From assembly GCA_002118135.1 (NCBI GenBank), contig BDIU01000036.1, forward strand, positions 310,001-374,000: 64,000 bases of DNA. The letters are read 5' to 3'. Positions within the stretch are counted from its first letter, which is position 1. Each line of letters starts with the position of its first letter. This document shows, one piece after another, positions 10,304 through 21,588 of the stretch. A program made the position numbers and the translations under genes. Below the pieces are notes generated by a model. That model worked only from the letters and a program-made list of their open reading frames with translations, did no database searches and was not told the DNA's origin. Origin of the DNA: Trebouxia sp. TZW2008. Lineage: Eukaryota > Chlorophyta > Trebouxiophyceae > Trebouxiales > Trebouxiaceae.

Positions 10304-13300
10304 TCAGGTGTCTAGAAAGAAGCCACTTTCTTGATCATATGTGAAGAATGGGGCCGTCAATGCTTCTGCAGCTGTCACACCTGCGTTGTCTGGTCTCAGG
10401 AAACTGCGAATCCTGCAGTATGACAGCGAGATCAGTAACCTGATCATGTCAAAGTTCAAGGTGCAAGGAACGTACTGCATAGTACAGAAAGTTGGAGCAG
10501 TGCCGCAGCAGATTTTGGTTTGATGCATAGATGAGGATCTTACCTGAGACTGCGAATCCTCAACCAATGCAACGCACCCTCATTGCGGTATATGATGCCA
10601 CACACTGAAAAGCTGCGCTCATCCCTGCGGCACACCACCTGTTTCAAGCGACTCAAGAAGCAGTGCAGTTACCATAAGACTCAGCTCAAACAGCAAAAAG
10701 CATGTGTCTTGCAGATGAATTGTACCTAAGAGCAAGGTGGCCGCCTTTGTCGCTGTCATCCAAAGGTGCAAACCACGCTCTCACATGCACACCTGCAGGT
10801 CCAGGCTAGGGTCAGATTGCATAAGATTAGAGTCTCCAAAGCACTCCAATCTGTGCGCATCAAAATGATCTGCTTAAGAAGCAATGTTATGCCAGATATG
10901 CTGCCAAGTTCTTGTTGCCATCAGCTACGCACAAGCTGGACACACAGTCGTCACACAAGTAGCTTTGCATGTCACATGAAATGTGTACAGCACAAGCAGT
11001 TATCGGGAGTCAGCAAGCAAGCTACCTGTGACATGGCGAATGAGGTCCATCATGAGGCGCACTTCCAGTTCATCATCTTCAGGCCATACTCGCCCATCAA
11101 TGTATCTGCATGCACAGCTTGCATGACTCACATGTCAACTACAGCGCCGGTCACTACACTTGCAAAACAGGCCCTGCCCAACGTGTGCAAATGCTGTCAC
11201 AGTCTATGACAGATAACAACTCTAGGTTATATCACATTAAAAGCATTATGCTGATTCAGCCAACTTGCGTTGACACAAACAAAACTGAGCAACAACCTCA
11301 GCACATCTGCAACAGCCCACAAACACCCAAGATGCTGACAACCTAAAACAGGCAAAATTTGTACTTGTCAATGCAATCCAGTGCTGACCTTTGCATGTCC
11401 CACAGCAGGGCATACACATCACCCTTGCGCCGCCAAAAGTAGCGGTACAGCCTTTCCACTGGTGGTACCTGCCATGCCAATCACCACATAAGCCCCAGTG
11501 ATCAGAGAACACAAGTTGACATGCAAAGCTAACTTCACTTGGTCTACGTGCAAGTGCTGAACCACAGGGTGACTTGCACTGACTGGCAGGCAATAAGCTT
11601 CTGATGAGCAAAATGCTGTATGTGGCAAGAGCACGCTGCAAGTCATGCATGGTGTGTCCAATGTTGTGTGCCATGCAGCATGGCACGGTGTCACAGTGTT
11701 CTGCATCTCATGTGGCATTTCAGACTAGGGGGACACCTTTGAAAAGCGTGCACTTGTAGTGTTGGATTGCCTGACCTGAGGTAGAAGGCCTGCTGGGGTG
11801 GGAAAGAACTTGGAGGTGCGGCTGCCTTTGGGCACAGCATCAGCGCGCTTCTCTATGCCCTTATTGCCCCTGAGGCCCCCATGGTGCTTTGGCCTTGTTT
11901 CCTCTGCAGCGGTGTGCGAAGCGGGAATTGCATCTGGCTGTGCCCCAATTGGCTCTCCTTTGCTGTTGGTGTGCCTCAAAGGCTGCACATGGTGGGGCTC
12001 ATTGTGAATGAGACTGCGCTTCTTGCCTGTCACGTATCCTGCTCCAAAGATCTCACGGAAGTCTGCCAGCCCAAAATCAATCATCTGCAAGCATGCTATT
12101 ACTTGTTGACAGAACATGTGTACATCTGCTGTGCCATACAAAACACATGAATAAGCAAGTAGCAAAGCAGTGCTTGGGCAAGTCAAGAAAAGTGCAAACA
12201 GTGTTCAAGTCACACATAACTGATCTGATTGCTTGCTGTGCATGGCAGTGCTCCCGCAATGAATTCATAACAAGTTGTATGCAACTGCCACACCTCGGCT
12301 TCTGATAGCAATGGACAGTGTTAGAAACATCATCGTGGCAAGACTACAGACAGCAGCAGCTTCACCTTGAAACGCTCAGTGGCTCCATCACCGGCGAGCT
12401 TATGCCGGCTTGACGAGTGATGCATTAAGACTGAATCATCTGCCTGCTTTTCAGCAACTGTGGTCTGCATCTCAGACGGCTGTGCAAGTCCAGCTTGCTG
12501 CTGCTCCTGCAGCTGCTGTTGTGGCAACTGCTGCTGCTGAAACTGCTGCTGCTGAAACGGCTGTTGCTGGCCGTTGACTCCTTGCAGGTCAACAGCTGAC
12601 AGCTGCTCTGGCGGTAAGACGCCACTGACAAACTGAGTGTCGTGATGTGAGGCGTCCTGCACTCGGAAACTCTTGGGGGTTGCTGTCGCCTTGGGTGTGC
12701 TGGCATTGCTGCTGCCTTTCTTCTCAGGCAATAGCTCCATGATGTTGGCCAATCGCAGATCAGCATGATGGAAGGCCAGCTTCCGCTGAGACTGGTGCAG
12801 GTTCTTGAAAACACAGTACAGCATCTGCCGTAAATAATGGACGTCATGGAACTCCTTTGACCCAATTGGCCTGGTGACATCACGTCCCACAATTCGCTCG
12901 AGGATCATGGCTGCAGAGTATTGAGTCTGTGTCAATACACGCTTGATGCAGGGCATGTGCTATAAATCATGTAAGCCACATTCATTCCTCAAGTTTTGAA
13001 CATGTGGACTCTGATGATAGCAACCCAGATGGGTATACAGTTGGTTCATATTGATCCAACCAGCCACAAGCTGCCAACATATTATGATATATATGCAGGT
13101 GCCGCCACAGCGTACTCCAGGATGATGAACACAACAAATCACTACAAGTCAAAAGGTGCGACCTGCTGGCAAGAAAATCTTTATTGATTAGTGCATATGG
13201 CAAGTTGAGCAAGGAGCTTGAGAAAGTCACCCCTAAATTTGCCGCTTTTGGTCACAACGCCTGCTCCTGTGCCCATAAAACCGGGAAGCGCCTTGCCAGG

Positions 13301-13709
13301 CTCTGTCAGCAGAGCAAGCTGTCTGCCAACCCTCCATTCGCGTTCCAGATTGGTCATGCCAAATACGCCACCGATGCCAAACTTGAAGACAGCTTTGAGA
13401 ACCTGATTTGGATCATTGTTGCCATCGTTGTCTGTCAGCAGAAACACGCCACCCTGCAAGTCGAGCACCTGTGTGTCGACTGGACCCTGCTTGGTCTGCA
13501 TGGGAGCGCGATGGTGATATCCTTACCTGCAGCCCGACACCAAGAGGCTTGCCAACGACCAGGGCGTCCGTAAGCCTTGCCCCTTCCTTGACTTTGAAGC
13601 TGTCTGGGACATAGATGAACTCGTTTTGCGTAGCGCTGGGATGCTTAGCATCTGTGCCACTAGATCCTCCACTCTCAAGTGAGGTTACGTGAGAAGCAGG
13701 AGCAGGCAT
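10304..13709 (-). CDS. Divergent protein kinase B (paralogue of kinase A)
   Basis: Nine exons on the minus strand: 13527-13709, 13231-13453, 12366-12910, 11776-12084, 11399-11468, 11036-11105, 10736-10792, 10544-10651, 10304-10412. Motifs: GKPLGVGLQGGV (glycine loop), VLKAVFKF (candidate Lys), EREWRVGRQL (helix C), catalytic loop HHADLRLANIM with Arg for Lys, DFGLADF, RRKGDVYALLWDM, and the C-terminal TAAEALTAPFF. Exon 3 carries a glutamine-rich stretch (about 12485-12575) where kinase A has a different polar linker. Compared with kinase A, B lacks the intron after the catalytic loop and has two extra introns near YIDGRVWP and before the cysteine-rich segment. Where A uses GC donors, B has GT. 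The last intron is flanked by a 12-bp direct repeat that duplicates RIRS in the protein. The exon boundary at 10651 is the least certain. The substrate is unknown. Confidence 0.8.
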
Positions 13710-14403
13710 CGCTGATTCTAACCTTGCAATCAGTGGGATGCAGTTGCTAAAATTAGGACTGCTTCACGCCTTTGCCTTGCTTCTGAACAAGGCAGCAGCC
13801 AGCAGACGACAAGGTGCGCTGTGCGTCACCGCTAAACAGTACACCCAGGCAGGAGCCAACCTGCCTCAGGAACCGGTGCGCATGTCAGCAAAATTTTCGA
13901 AAGCTGTGTGTCAGACAAGGTATTATGTCATAGCTTGGATGGCTTTCTACCTGCAGCGTCCAAAAGCCTACATCCACATTGCGATTCCTCATCCAACATT
14001 TTTGGGGCCGCAGAGCTGACATAAGCTCTTGTTAAGAGCAGCGACCACCTAAGCCTTACTTATGGCGCTCAAATGGATTGTGACACTGCATAGCTAAGAA
14101 GGCAGCTCGAGGCCAAGACATGCAGAATGACACGCTCAGCGATGTAAAATCATATCAAGAGCATGTGGTGCAGTCATGCAAACCAGTACAGGACTGCGGA
14201 GCTAGAATGAGTTGCTCACAGCACATGAATTGCCGCTTTTGTTGCCTAAGTTTGACAACCATTGCGCAGAAGTGGCACACATCAACTTAGCGCCATAATC
14301 AGTGCATATCAGTAACATCGAAAAATGCCAACTTTCAAAGTGCAACCTGCCTACGCATGCTGCTGCACAAAAAGCTCGTTTCAGCGTTGCAAACATTCTT
14401 GAC
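13710..14403. other. Spacer between kinase B promoter and CAF-1 gene 3' end
   Basis: This is upstream of kinase B and downstream of the CAF-1 subunit gene; both are on the minus strand. A 93-codon plus-strand open frame (13738-14019) has no recognisable motif and begins only 28 bp from the kinase B start, so it is not called. No repeat seen. Confidence 0.35.
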
Positions 14404-17400
14404 TCAGACTGATTCAGGAGCAATTTTGCGAATTTTCTTCAGAGTCCCACTGCTGCCAGACCTGTCTTCACCTGCATTTGCATAGGAGATGTCAGCTGCA
14501 GCTTGAATTTGGAGTCACAGTACTGTGTCAGCTGCAATCACTCTGTTAGCCACATGTGGGCCACCCATCAAAAGCACAGTATCTATGTGTAAAAGCTGAC
14601 CGATAATCAAGCAAAAAATTGCTTGACGCAGGTCACATTGGTTTAGCTATCACAAGACGTGCAGCTGCTTGTGAACAATTCATCTGAAAGCAGTTTCATG
14701 GTTCATTTGAAGCAGTTCTTACCTCACCAGCATGCAGACCTCAATCATTGCTGAAGTGAAAGCAGCTTTACCTGGGGCAATCGGAATGGGAGCAATACGC
14801 TTGGCACTCAGCTGCTTGGAGACAGCATTGGCAGCAGGCTGCATCTGCCTCATGGGAAGCGGCTGCATTGGGCTGCAGTCCTCCTCTTGCTTACGCTGCT
14901 TCACCTGAACACGATGCTATCTCACACAGCATTTGAGCTGTGGGCACGCAACTTGCAAGCTGTGCAAGCTCCTAGTCTTGATTGTACAACTGCTCTGATA
15001 TAGTCATCTAGCATCAGCTGTTGTCCTCATCTACACAAACCCTGCTCTTGACTTGGAAAAAGCATGAAAACCCTTTTGACATTTGCTACAGATTCCTTAT
15101 GATATGCGTTCAAGACTTGGCCAGCAGACTACTTACAGTGCTATGTTAGGTTCAAAGGGCATGTGGACACCATAACAGGGCAGGGCCAGCAATAACAGGC
15201 AGTCAATGGACATGAGCCGGTCCCTGCAGCGTGTGACAGCAACATGAACTTACTGTTTGTACGCTGGGAGGTGGCATACTGCTGCAACCTGGCGTGAGAC
15301 TTGGTCGCTTGACAGAATGAGGTCCAGACTTTGCTTGCCCAGGGTTTACAATACGCGCTTTGAGGTGGACAGGCAAGTCTGCTTCAGGCAATGCCTCCCC
15401 CAGCTCCCCTTTGTCAAAGCTGGCAATGCTGCATTGCACCACAAGCTGCTTGCAGTGTGCTCCTGATGCACTGGGAAGTGCTGTAAGCCTTGTTTCTTGT
15501 GACTGTGCTGACTGACCAGGGCATGGCTGGTATGCTATGGATGGAGCAACATTGGCTGCCAAGCCAAGGCTAACAACCCTAGTCATCACCTCTGATGCAG
15601 CAACTCATACTGATGTGCCTTACTGGAACTGTGTCCAGCCAGCCAGAGCTGGCTGGCGGTGTTGCAACATGAAGGAATACAGGGATGCATCGCTGCATGT
15701 AGTGCTATGCCAAGGCAGTTATTGTTCTGCCTTGCTGCATGCACCTGTGTCGGCTGACCCGGGCAATATGCTACAGTCTGACTCTTGCTAGCTGTCCAGC
15801 CAAGGCTGATGCTCAGAGTCATCAAGCTACCATGCATGATTCAAGCCAACACCCTTGCCCAGGGAATGTCAAGCCAGTCAGGGCTAAATGACAGTGTCAC
15901 ATGGCAATGCCAAAGGGGCGCTATTGCACGCAGGGCTACGCTATAGTGCTGTTTGTTCTGCCTGTTGCAAAGCCCTTTACAGTACATTGGTATTTGTCAG
16001 CATTTGTTTGCAAGCTGCACATGGCCAAAATTCTGAAAGCAATTGTCAGTATATGCATGCAGCACCTGCAATAGCCGTCATAGGAGGAGATGGCCAGGAA
16101 GGAGCCGTCTGATGACCAGGCCAGATCTGTGATCACCTCAAAGTGCAGCGCCCCCAACACAGCCAATGGTGTTGGTTTCTGCAGCTCACCAACAACAGCC
16201 TCAGCAAACCATACCCCACATGCAAAGCATAGAGGCATCAATATCAGGTCTTGGAGCTACAGTCTTGAATGATTGTTATGCAGAGCTGTTGCCAAAGAGT
16301 TGCATCACAGCTTGAAGCCAGCTGCAGTGCGTTTGCAGGTAGCAGTTTTTGACTACAGTAAATTCCCTTTGAAAGGACACTCGATGTAAGGACATTCTTG
16401 GTGTAAGGACAATGAATTGGGAACCATTTCCTGCATTCTGACTGCATTGGTCTCTCTGAGTAAGGACAATTCAATGTAAGGACAACTTACTTCGTAACGA
16501 AAGCGGTTGTTACAAAGAGAAGTCACTGTACACCTCAGCAGGACTGACCTGTGTATCAAAGATGATGACGCTGTCCAAGGTGGCGATGGCAAACACCATT
16601 CTGTAGGGTAGCCGGAAGGCTGCTTCGGGCTTCTCAGCAGCTTGCTGGTCCACAGGCTGAGCTGCTTCCCTCAAGCTAAACAACTGTGGGCAAAACCTGA
16701 TGATCACCACAGCCTGCATTTTGCACAGTACTTTCTGTGACATGACGACTTTCTGGGCCTGACAACAACGACGCTGAATGCAACTGACAGGACGATATCC
16801 GATACAAGAATAGATTGCTGATGTCGCCTGAGAAAATGACTTTCAAACAAATGTCTAGCAATTCTTACTCTCAAACACCAGCAAGTCAGTCACAACTGGG
16901 TGCTTGCTGAGAGCTGCAACACATACAGCCAATTGCACAATAGAGCACTCAGTTGTGCAGTTAGCTGTACAATTGAAAACAGAAGGGAGGGGTGCATGAT
17001 GTCAGAGCCTGCTTAGCGAGCTGTTTGAATGAATGAATGAATGAATGAATGAATGCATGAATGAGTGAGTAAATGAATGAATGATGAATGGATGGATGGA
17101 GGTGTGATGTAAGCAGAAGCAACATGTATGCATGAGCAAAGCTGCAACTGTACCTTGTTCATTGCTGGCAGGCGTAGCATAGGCTGGGCCCAATGTCCTC
17201 TTGCATACACATAGGCTGTGTGCAGTGTGGGGCTGTCTGCTGTTTGCTGGTATTGCCCACAAGGCACAACCAAACATGAGCCTGCAACAAAACACCGCCA
17301 TGCATATTTGAGTGGCTCTGGTCAAACAGTGTTAAAGGGTATTGGCTTGTTGCTTATTCAGCTTTGCGTTGATGTCATTTATCATTAGCAGGAAAGCAGA

Positions 17401-19739
17401 AAGCTTATGTGTCAGCAGCATTGGCTTGATTTGTCATTAGCAGGAAAGCAAAAAACATATGTGTCAACACGACTGAGTTGGCACTATCAGGAAAGCACAA
17501 AGCATATGTGTTAGCAGCAGCTGAGGAGGGGACAGACCATCTGGAGACCAAGCAAGGCGGCGGAAGAAGCTGTTCAGCTGCTCATCTTGGAACAGGTGGA
17601 AGCGCTGAGGCTTGCTCTCTTGCTGAATCTGCTCACTTGCCGGCATCCCCTCCCCTGTCAGTAGCAGCGCCTGATCAGAAGTTTTGTGTGACTCTCCAGG
17701 CGCTCCACCTTGTGCACTTTGTTAAGATGCTGACAGATGAGCCAAGCATTGACTATCGTTGTCGCCACAGACCAACAGCATTGATGCATGCATGCTTGTT
17801 GAAGAGGAGTCAAGCACTCTGGCTGTTTGTGTGAACAAACAGACCATTTGCGAGACATATCACATTGTGTGGCTGGCAGCAGGCAAGCGTGTTAGCTTTT
17901 GCCAGTGGATAAGAGCAGCGCACCTGAGACTGGCATTGCTCGCTTGGACAGCACATGCAAGCACTGCATGTCCAGCACAGCATTGACAGCAGCAGAGGCT
18001 GCAGGCCTCTTGGCTTTCTTCTTGCCTAGCACAGGGGCTTTTGGAGCATACACCCTGCAATCCCATTTTGGTTGGCCTCAAAGACAGCTGCACATGTGTC
18101 ACGCAGAATGCAACTTCCGCTCGCTTGTGCTATAAGTTGCACACATGCTTTCAAATCATATCTACTCTTATCATATGTATGCATGACTGCATCAAGGATA
18201 GCCTGAATCTCCATGTTTACATCACTGCTTCCATGCACAGCATTTTCGATGCCCTCAAGGACTCAATTGTGCAATCAGAGATGCTGTCAGTTGACTGTGC
18301 CTTGAGACAGCTGCAAGGGATTTGTAGGTGGGCGTACCTGCAGGTACGGTCAGCGCTCTGCGACACCAGGAACTCACTGACAGGGTCCCACGCCACACCC
18401 TGTATGCACACAACGGTATCTGGCTCTGCCTTGCACAATGCAGCATTGCCACTTGCCAAGCAATGCCTCTTGTTGCAGGCAGAGCGGCCAGCCGTGTCTC
18501 TTGCACTCATCATGGTTGCAGCCAATCTTGGGCACAGAAAGCTAAGTTGACTTCTATCAGGTGGAAAATACGGGGCAATGCGGTTGCTCATGCCAAAATA
18601 GGACAAAGAAGACTGTATAATTTGCTTTGGTGGTTTGTAGATACGATTTCAAGCCAGCTGTCAGCATGGACAGCTCAACAGACTGATGGCATTGGCCATG
18701 CCCAGGCGCATACAAGAGGTGTTAACCTGGACATAGTGCCTGTGGTCCTGAAAGCGGCCCTTGCTGGAGCCTGCCTCCACATCCCATACATGGCAGATGT
18801 TTTCAATGGATCCAGACATCAGGGCAGAGGAGTCAGAAGCCCAACTCAAGTCTTGCACATCATCTGCGTGACCCCTGCCATATGCAACCAACCGACCAAT
18901 TGACCAAGCGATCAATCAACACTACTGTCTCTGGGACCCAGAGGAAGTTTGACAGACAACAGCAAACATGGATATAATGCAAAACAGACAGGCAAGTGCA
19001 AGGATCATGCAAGCATATAATTGCCTTTGTCATGACATAGGCAGTAGAGTTGAAGGCACCAGATTACAGCATCTATGGCAGGAAGTTACAAAATCCAGAT
19101 GTGCAAGATGTCACCATGCAAGGCAACATTGCCTACCTCAGCACTGCAGCACGCTTCCATCCAGCATTGCTGTCTTCAGAGCCAAACACCTTCTGCACCT
19201 CAGCAGTTGGCTTCCACAGATACATCTCACCGCCAACACCAGCGGATGCCAACAGCTGCCCTGAACAGATTGCAGCAGCAGAGAAGTTGACGTTGGCAAC
19301 TTGGTCCGAAGATTGGAGAACTGGATGGCATGATTTACCTGATGGTGAGAAGCGCAGGACATTGACATCTCTGTTGTGACCCACAAGGTGCCCAATATGG
19401 GTTACGGTGGGGTTCAGAGCACTGTCAGCTTTCACCTGCCAGGTTGCCAGCATTTACCAGCATAAGCTATGCAGCCCCGTTCATGCACAGGACCAGATTT
19501 GCTGTCTTGTTGCCAAGCATTGAACAGGACACTCACCTCCCATAACTGCACTGCAGGCAAGCACAGCTTAAGGCAGTGCAGCGAAAAGGACTGCAGCAGG
19601 TGACTGCTGTTAGCTCGAGGCGTCTCACCTTGATGTCATTGTCTCCTCCGCCTGTGACAAGAATTCCCGAGGAGTGAAAGTCAAGCGTGTATATGGGTTT
19701 ACTTTCGTGCCACACGATCTGGATGGTTTTCACTCGCAT
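14404..19739 (-). CDS. FAS2: Chromatin assembly factor 1 subunit p60/FAS2 (WD40 histone chaperone)
   Basis: CAF-1 deposits H3-H4 on newly replicated DNA, and this is its beta-propeller subunit. Exons (minus strand): 19629-19739, 19537-19545, 19339-19435, 19137-19260, 18727-18874, 18338-18399, 17924-18054, about 17538-17628, 17154-17281, 16549-16713, 16076-16200, 15254-15428, 14772-14904, 14404-14471. Family marks: start MRVKTIQIVWHESKPIYTLD; RDVNVLRFSPSGQLLAS; GHADDVQDLSWASDS; YVQ/GVAWDP then SQSADRTCR; SFFRRLAWSPDG; AYVYAR; FRLPYRMVFAIATLDSV; ITDLAWSSDGSFLAISSYDG; FDKGELGEAL; and a basic tail with KRIAPIPIAPG. Exon 2 is a 9-nt microexon encoding LWE. The in-frame codon before the first ATG is GTG, so 19739 is the likely start. 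The intron at 16201-16548 contains a MITE. The acceptor at 17628 is uncertain in phase. Confidence 0.93.
16354..16530. mobile_element. MITE-like element, copy 3 (best preserved) in FAS2 intron
   Basis: This 177-bp element is bounded by TA on both sides, with ends TACAGTAAATTCCCTTTG and AAAGAGAAGTCACTGTA. The latter reads TACAGTGACTTCTCTTTG in reverse complement, so the termini are imperfect inverted repeats of about 17 bp. It holds four direct copies of a TAAGGACA core. TA flanks and CAGT ends resemble Tc1/mariner-superfamily MITEs (inference). No open frame. Its right end lies 16-17 nt from the splice donor of the minus-strand gene. Confidence 0.8.
17027..17100. repeat. Tetranucleotide microsatellite (GAAT)n in FAS2 intron
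   Basis: About nine near-perfect GAAT/TGAA units are followed by degenerate GAGT, AAATGAATG and GGAT units. It lies in the intron between exons 17154-17281 and 16549-16713. Confidence 0.9.
17381..17520. repeat. ~60-bp minisatellite (3 units) in FAS2 intron
   Basis: Three diverged copies share (AT/TA)GCAGGAAAGCA(G/A/C)AAA followed by TATGTGT(C/T)A. They start near 17381, 17438 and 17488. Located between FAS2 exons. Confidence 0.65.
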
Positions 19740-20165
19740 GTTGATCACTGCAAAAACCTAAAGCAGCCTCTGACAACTAGCGTTGCGACTTGTATACTTG
19801 GACAATGAAAGCGCGCACGAGCTGGGTGCGGTCTCTTGTTCAGTGTTCCGTCTCGCGCAAGCATTGCCTCGCAAAACTGCGATGCCTGTCGGAAGTCAAA
19901 TTGACTGTTTGCAGTGCTGCAGCGACTGGTCGTCTGGGGTTGAGTCACTTCGTGAGTCAGGCCAACAGCGCTTGCAGCACTCGAAGCGCCTTGCTCAATC
20001 TCGCTGATAGACAAGCACAAACAGCTGTGCGCGCTCACGAGTCGGTGTTCTGTTGCACGCGAGCAGTCACAGGCGTCTGGCACTGATCTGCGAGCGCAAA
20101 GCATGCACGACTGGCAGCGGCGTTAGTGAGCTCAAGCCTCTCCCTTGTACGTTCTATATCTTTCA
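19740..20165. promoter_or_regulatory. Bidirectional promoter region, FAS2 / VPS55
   Basis: The 426 bp between the two start codons drive divergent genes. The stretch is richer in CpG (GCGCGCACGAG, CGAAGCGCC) than the gene bodies. No convincing TATA box. Sharing of control elements is inferred from layout. Confidence 0.5.
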
Positions 20166-21332
20166 ATGGCGATTCAAGACATTCGACGTAAGTTGACAGA
20201 GTTTTCTGTTGTCAAGTACGGCAGAAATGCCATAACAAAGCCCTCTGAAGTTCTCTTTGCTGTGTTGCAGTGTGAGTGCAAGTTTGCCACCCTTCTATGC
20301 TCTGATCAGGGTGCTCTGCATAAACTAGATCTCCTGCATGCTTTGACGGCAAACTCAGCCACATAACACAGCTAGCAGCTGCCAGCATTGTTGTCACACC
20401 TGCAGTGTGTGGCATTAGAATCAAGAATGACTGCCATGCTGAGTGTGCTGTTGCAGACTAGCGGGTCTCGCTTTCACATTCAGTCTTGGGGTGTTGCTGC
20501 AACTGCTGGTAAAGCTTTGTCAGGTGCTGCTCAGGTGCTGTGTTAGCCAGACACTGAGTGCTCTTGACACGACATGCAGGGATGTGTTCTATGGCACAAC
20601 TGGTGGCCCCTGCTGACAGGTATAGCTGCAAGCAGCTGCATTTTCCACACATAGTTGAGATATGCTGAAAGGCATGCTGATCTGACCCTGATGTGTGACA
20701 TGCAGCCTTCATGTATGTGCTGGTGCCAATGCCATATCTCTTCTTTGGCACTGGTGCATCATCTTCGGCGTCCATCTATGGAGGCAGTAGCCTTGCTAGC
20801 GGGTATGCACCTCTCAACAGAGCTATGAGTAGCATTTCTGCTACAGGCAGGGTGTCTGTTGCCATTCAGAATGGCTGTTGTGGCCAGTAGTCTAACTGCT
20901 GTACTAATTTGCCCTGCAGATGGATAGACGCTGGCAAGTTCTTGACAGGTTTCTCAGCTGTTGGTTCAATAGCTGTGCCCGCAATCTTGTTCCATGCTCA
21001 GGTGACTTGTATAGCTGTCAAGTATGCAGAGCACATTCCGGCAGCAGCCCATCAGCAGCACAGAACAATTGCAAATTCATCACATGCATGTACACTTGCA
21101 AGCAGTCTGCTACTTGCTGTTGGTGCAGTTGTTGTGCTGCTGCTGTCCTTCAGATGATTCACATGTTGACAAGCAGTTCACTCCCCAGCTTGCTGACACA
21201 GCGTCATGCTCTCTGCAGAAAATTACATCAGGCGCTCTCTGGATGGAGTTGGCAGCAGTTGTTGTGCTGGGTGGCACTGTGTTTGCTTTTGACTATTTCA
21301 ACAGCAGTGACAGCGGGTACTACACATACTAG
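20166..21332 (+). CDS. VPS55: Vps55 family membrane protein (endosomal sorting)
   Basis: Exons: 20166-20271, 20462-20508, 20580-20619, 20706-20802, 20920-21001, 21219-21332 (TAG). Family motifs are clear: FTFSLGVLLQLLG, CVLWHNWWPLL, FMYVLVPMPYLFFG, WIDAGKFLTGFSAVGSIAVP and ITSGALWMEL. Four hydrophobic segments are expected, as in yeast Vps55 and animal OB-RGRP/LEPROT, which act in late-endosome to vacuole traffic with Vps68. The C-terminus ends GYYTY, like plant members. The N-terminus (MAIQDIRRKLTEF) is longer and more charged than usual. The joint between exons 1 and 2 needs a TAG acceptor at 20461 and is the weakest. Exons 2 and 3 are only 47 and 40 nt. Confidence 0.9.
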
Positions 21333-21588
21333 AACAGCTGCAAGTGCTCAGGTTCAGACTGGCCATTATTGGCACTTTGACTTTAGCTTTGGCCTTGTGC
21401 AATCAGGAGTCTTGGTCAGCCTATGCATGCATCATCTCTGCAGGCCAATGCTGCAAAGGAAATCAGCGTTGGCATACTCAAGTTTTGCAACTTGCAGGAG
21501 CAATGAAACTAACTAATTCACAGTCTGGTCACATGACATTATGCTTGCAAATGAGCAACAGTGCTAGCCTCATGCAACACTATACGGG

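Noticed and set aside
13738..14019. 93-codon plus-strand open frame
   Set aside because: Starts 28 bp from the kinase B start codon; composition and residues look random and there is no family motif.
17024..17100. GAAT repeat as a CRISPR-like or telomeric array
   Set aside because: Plain tetranucleotide microsatellite without spacers; not a telomere motif.
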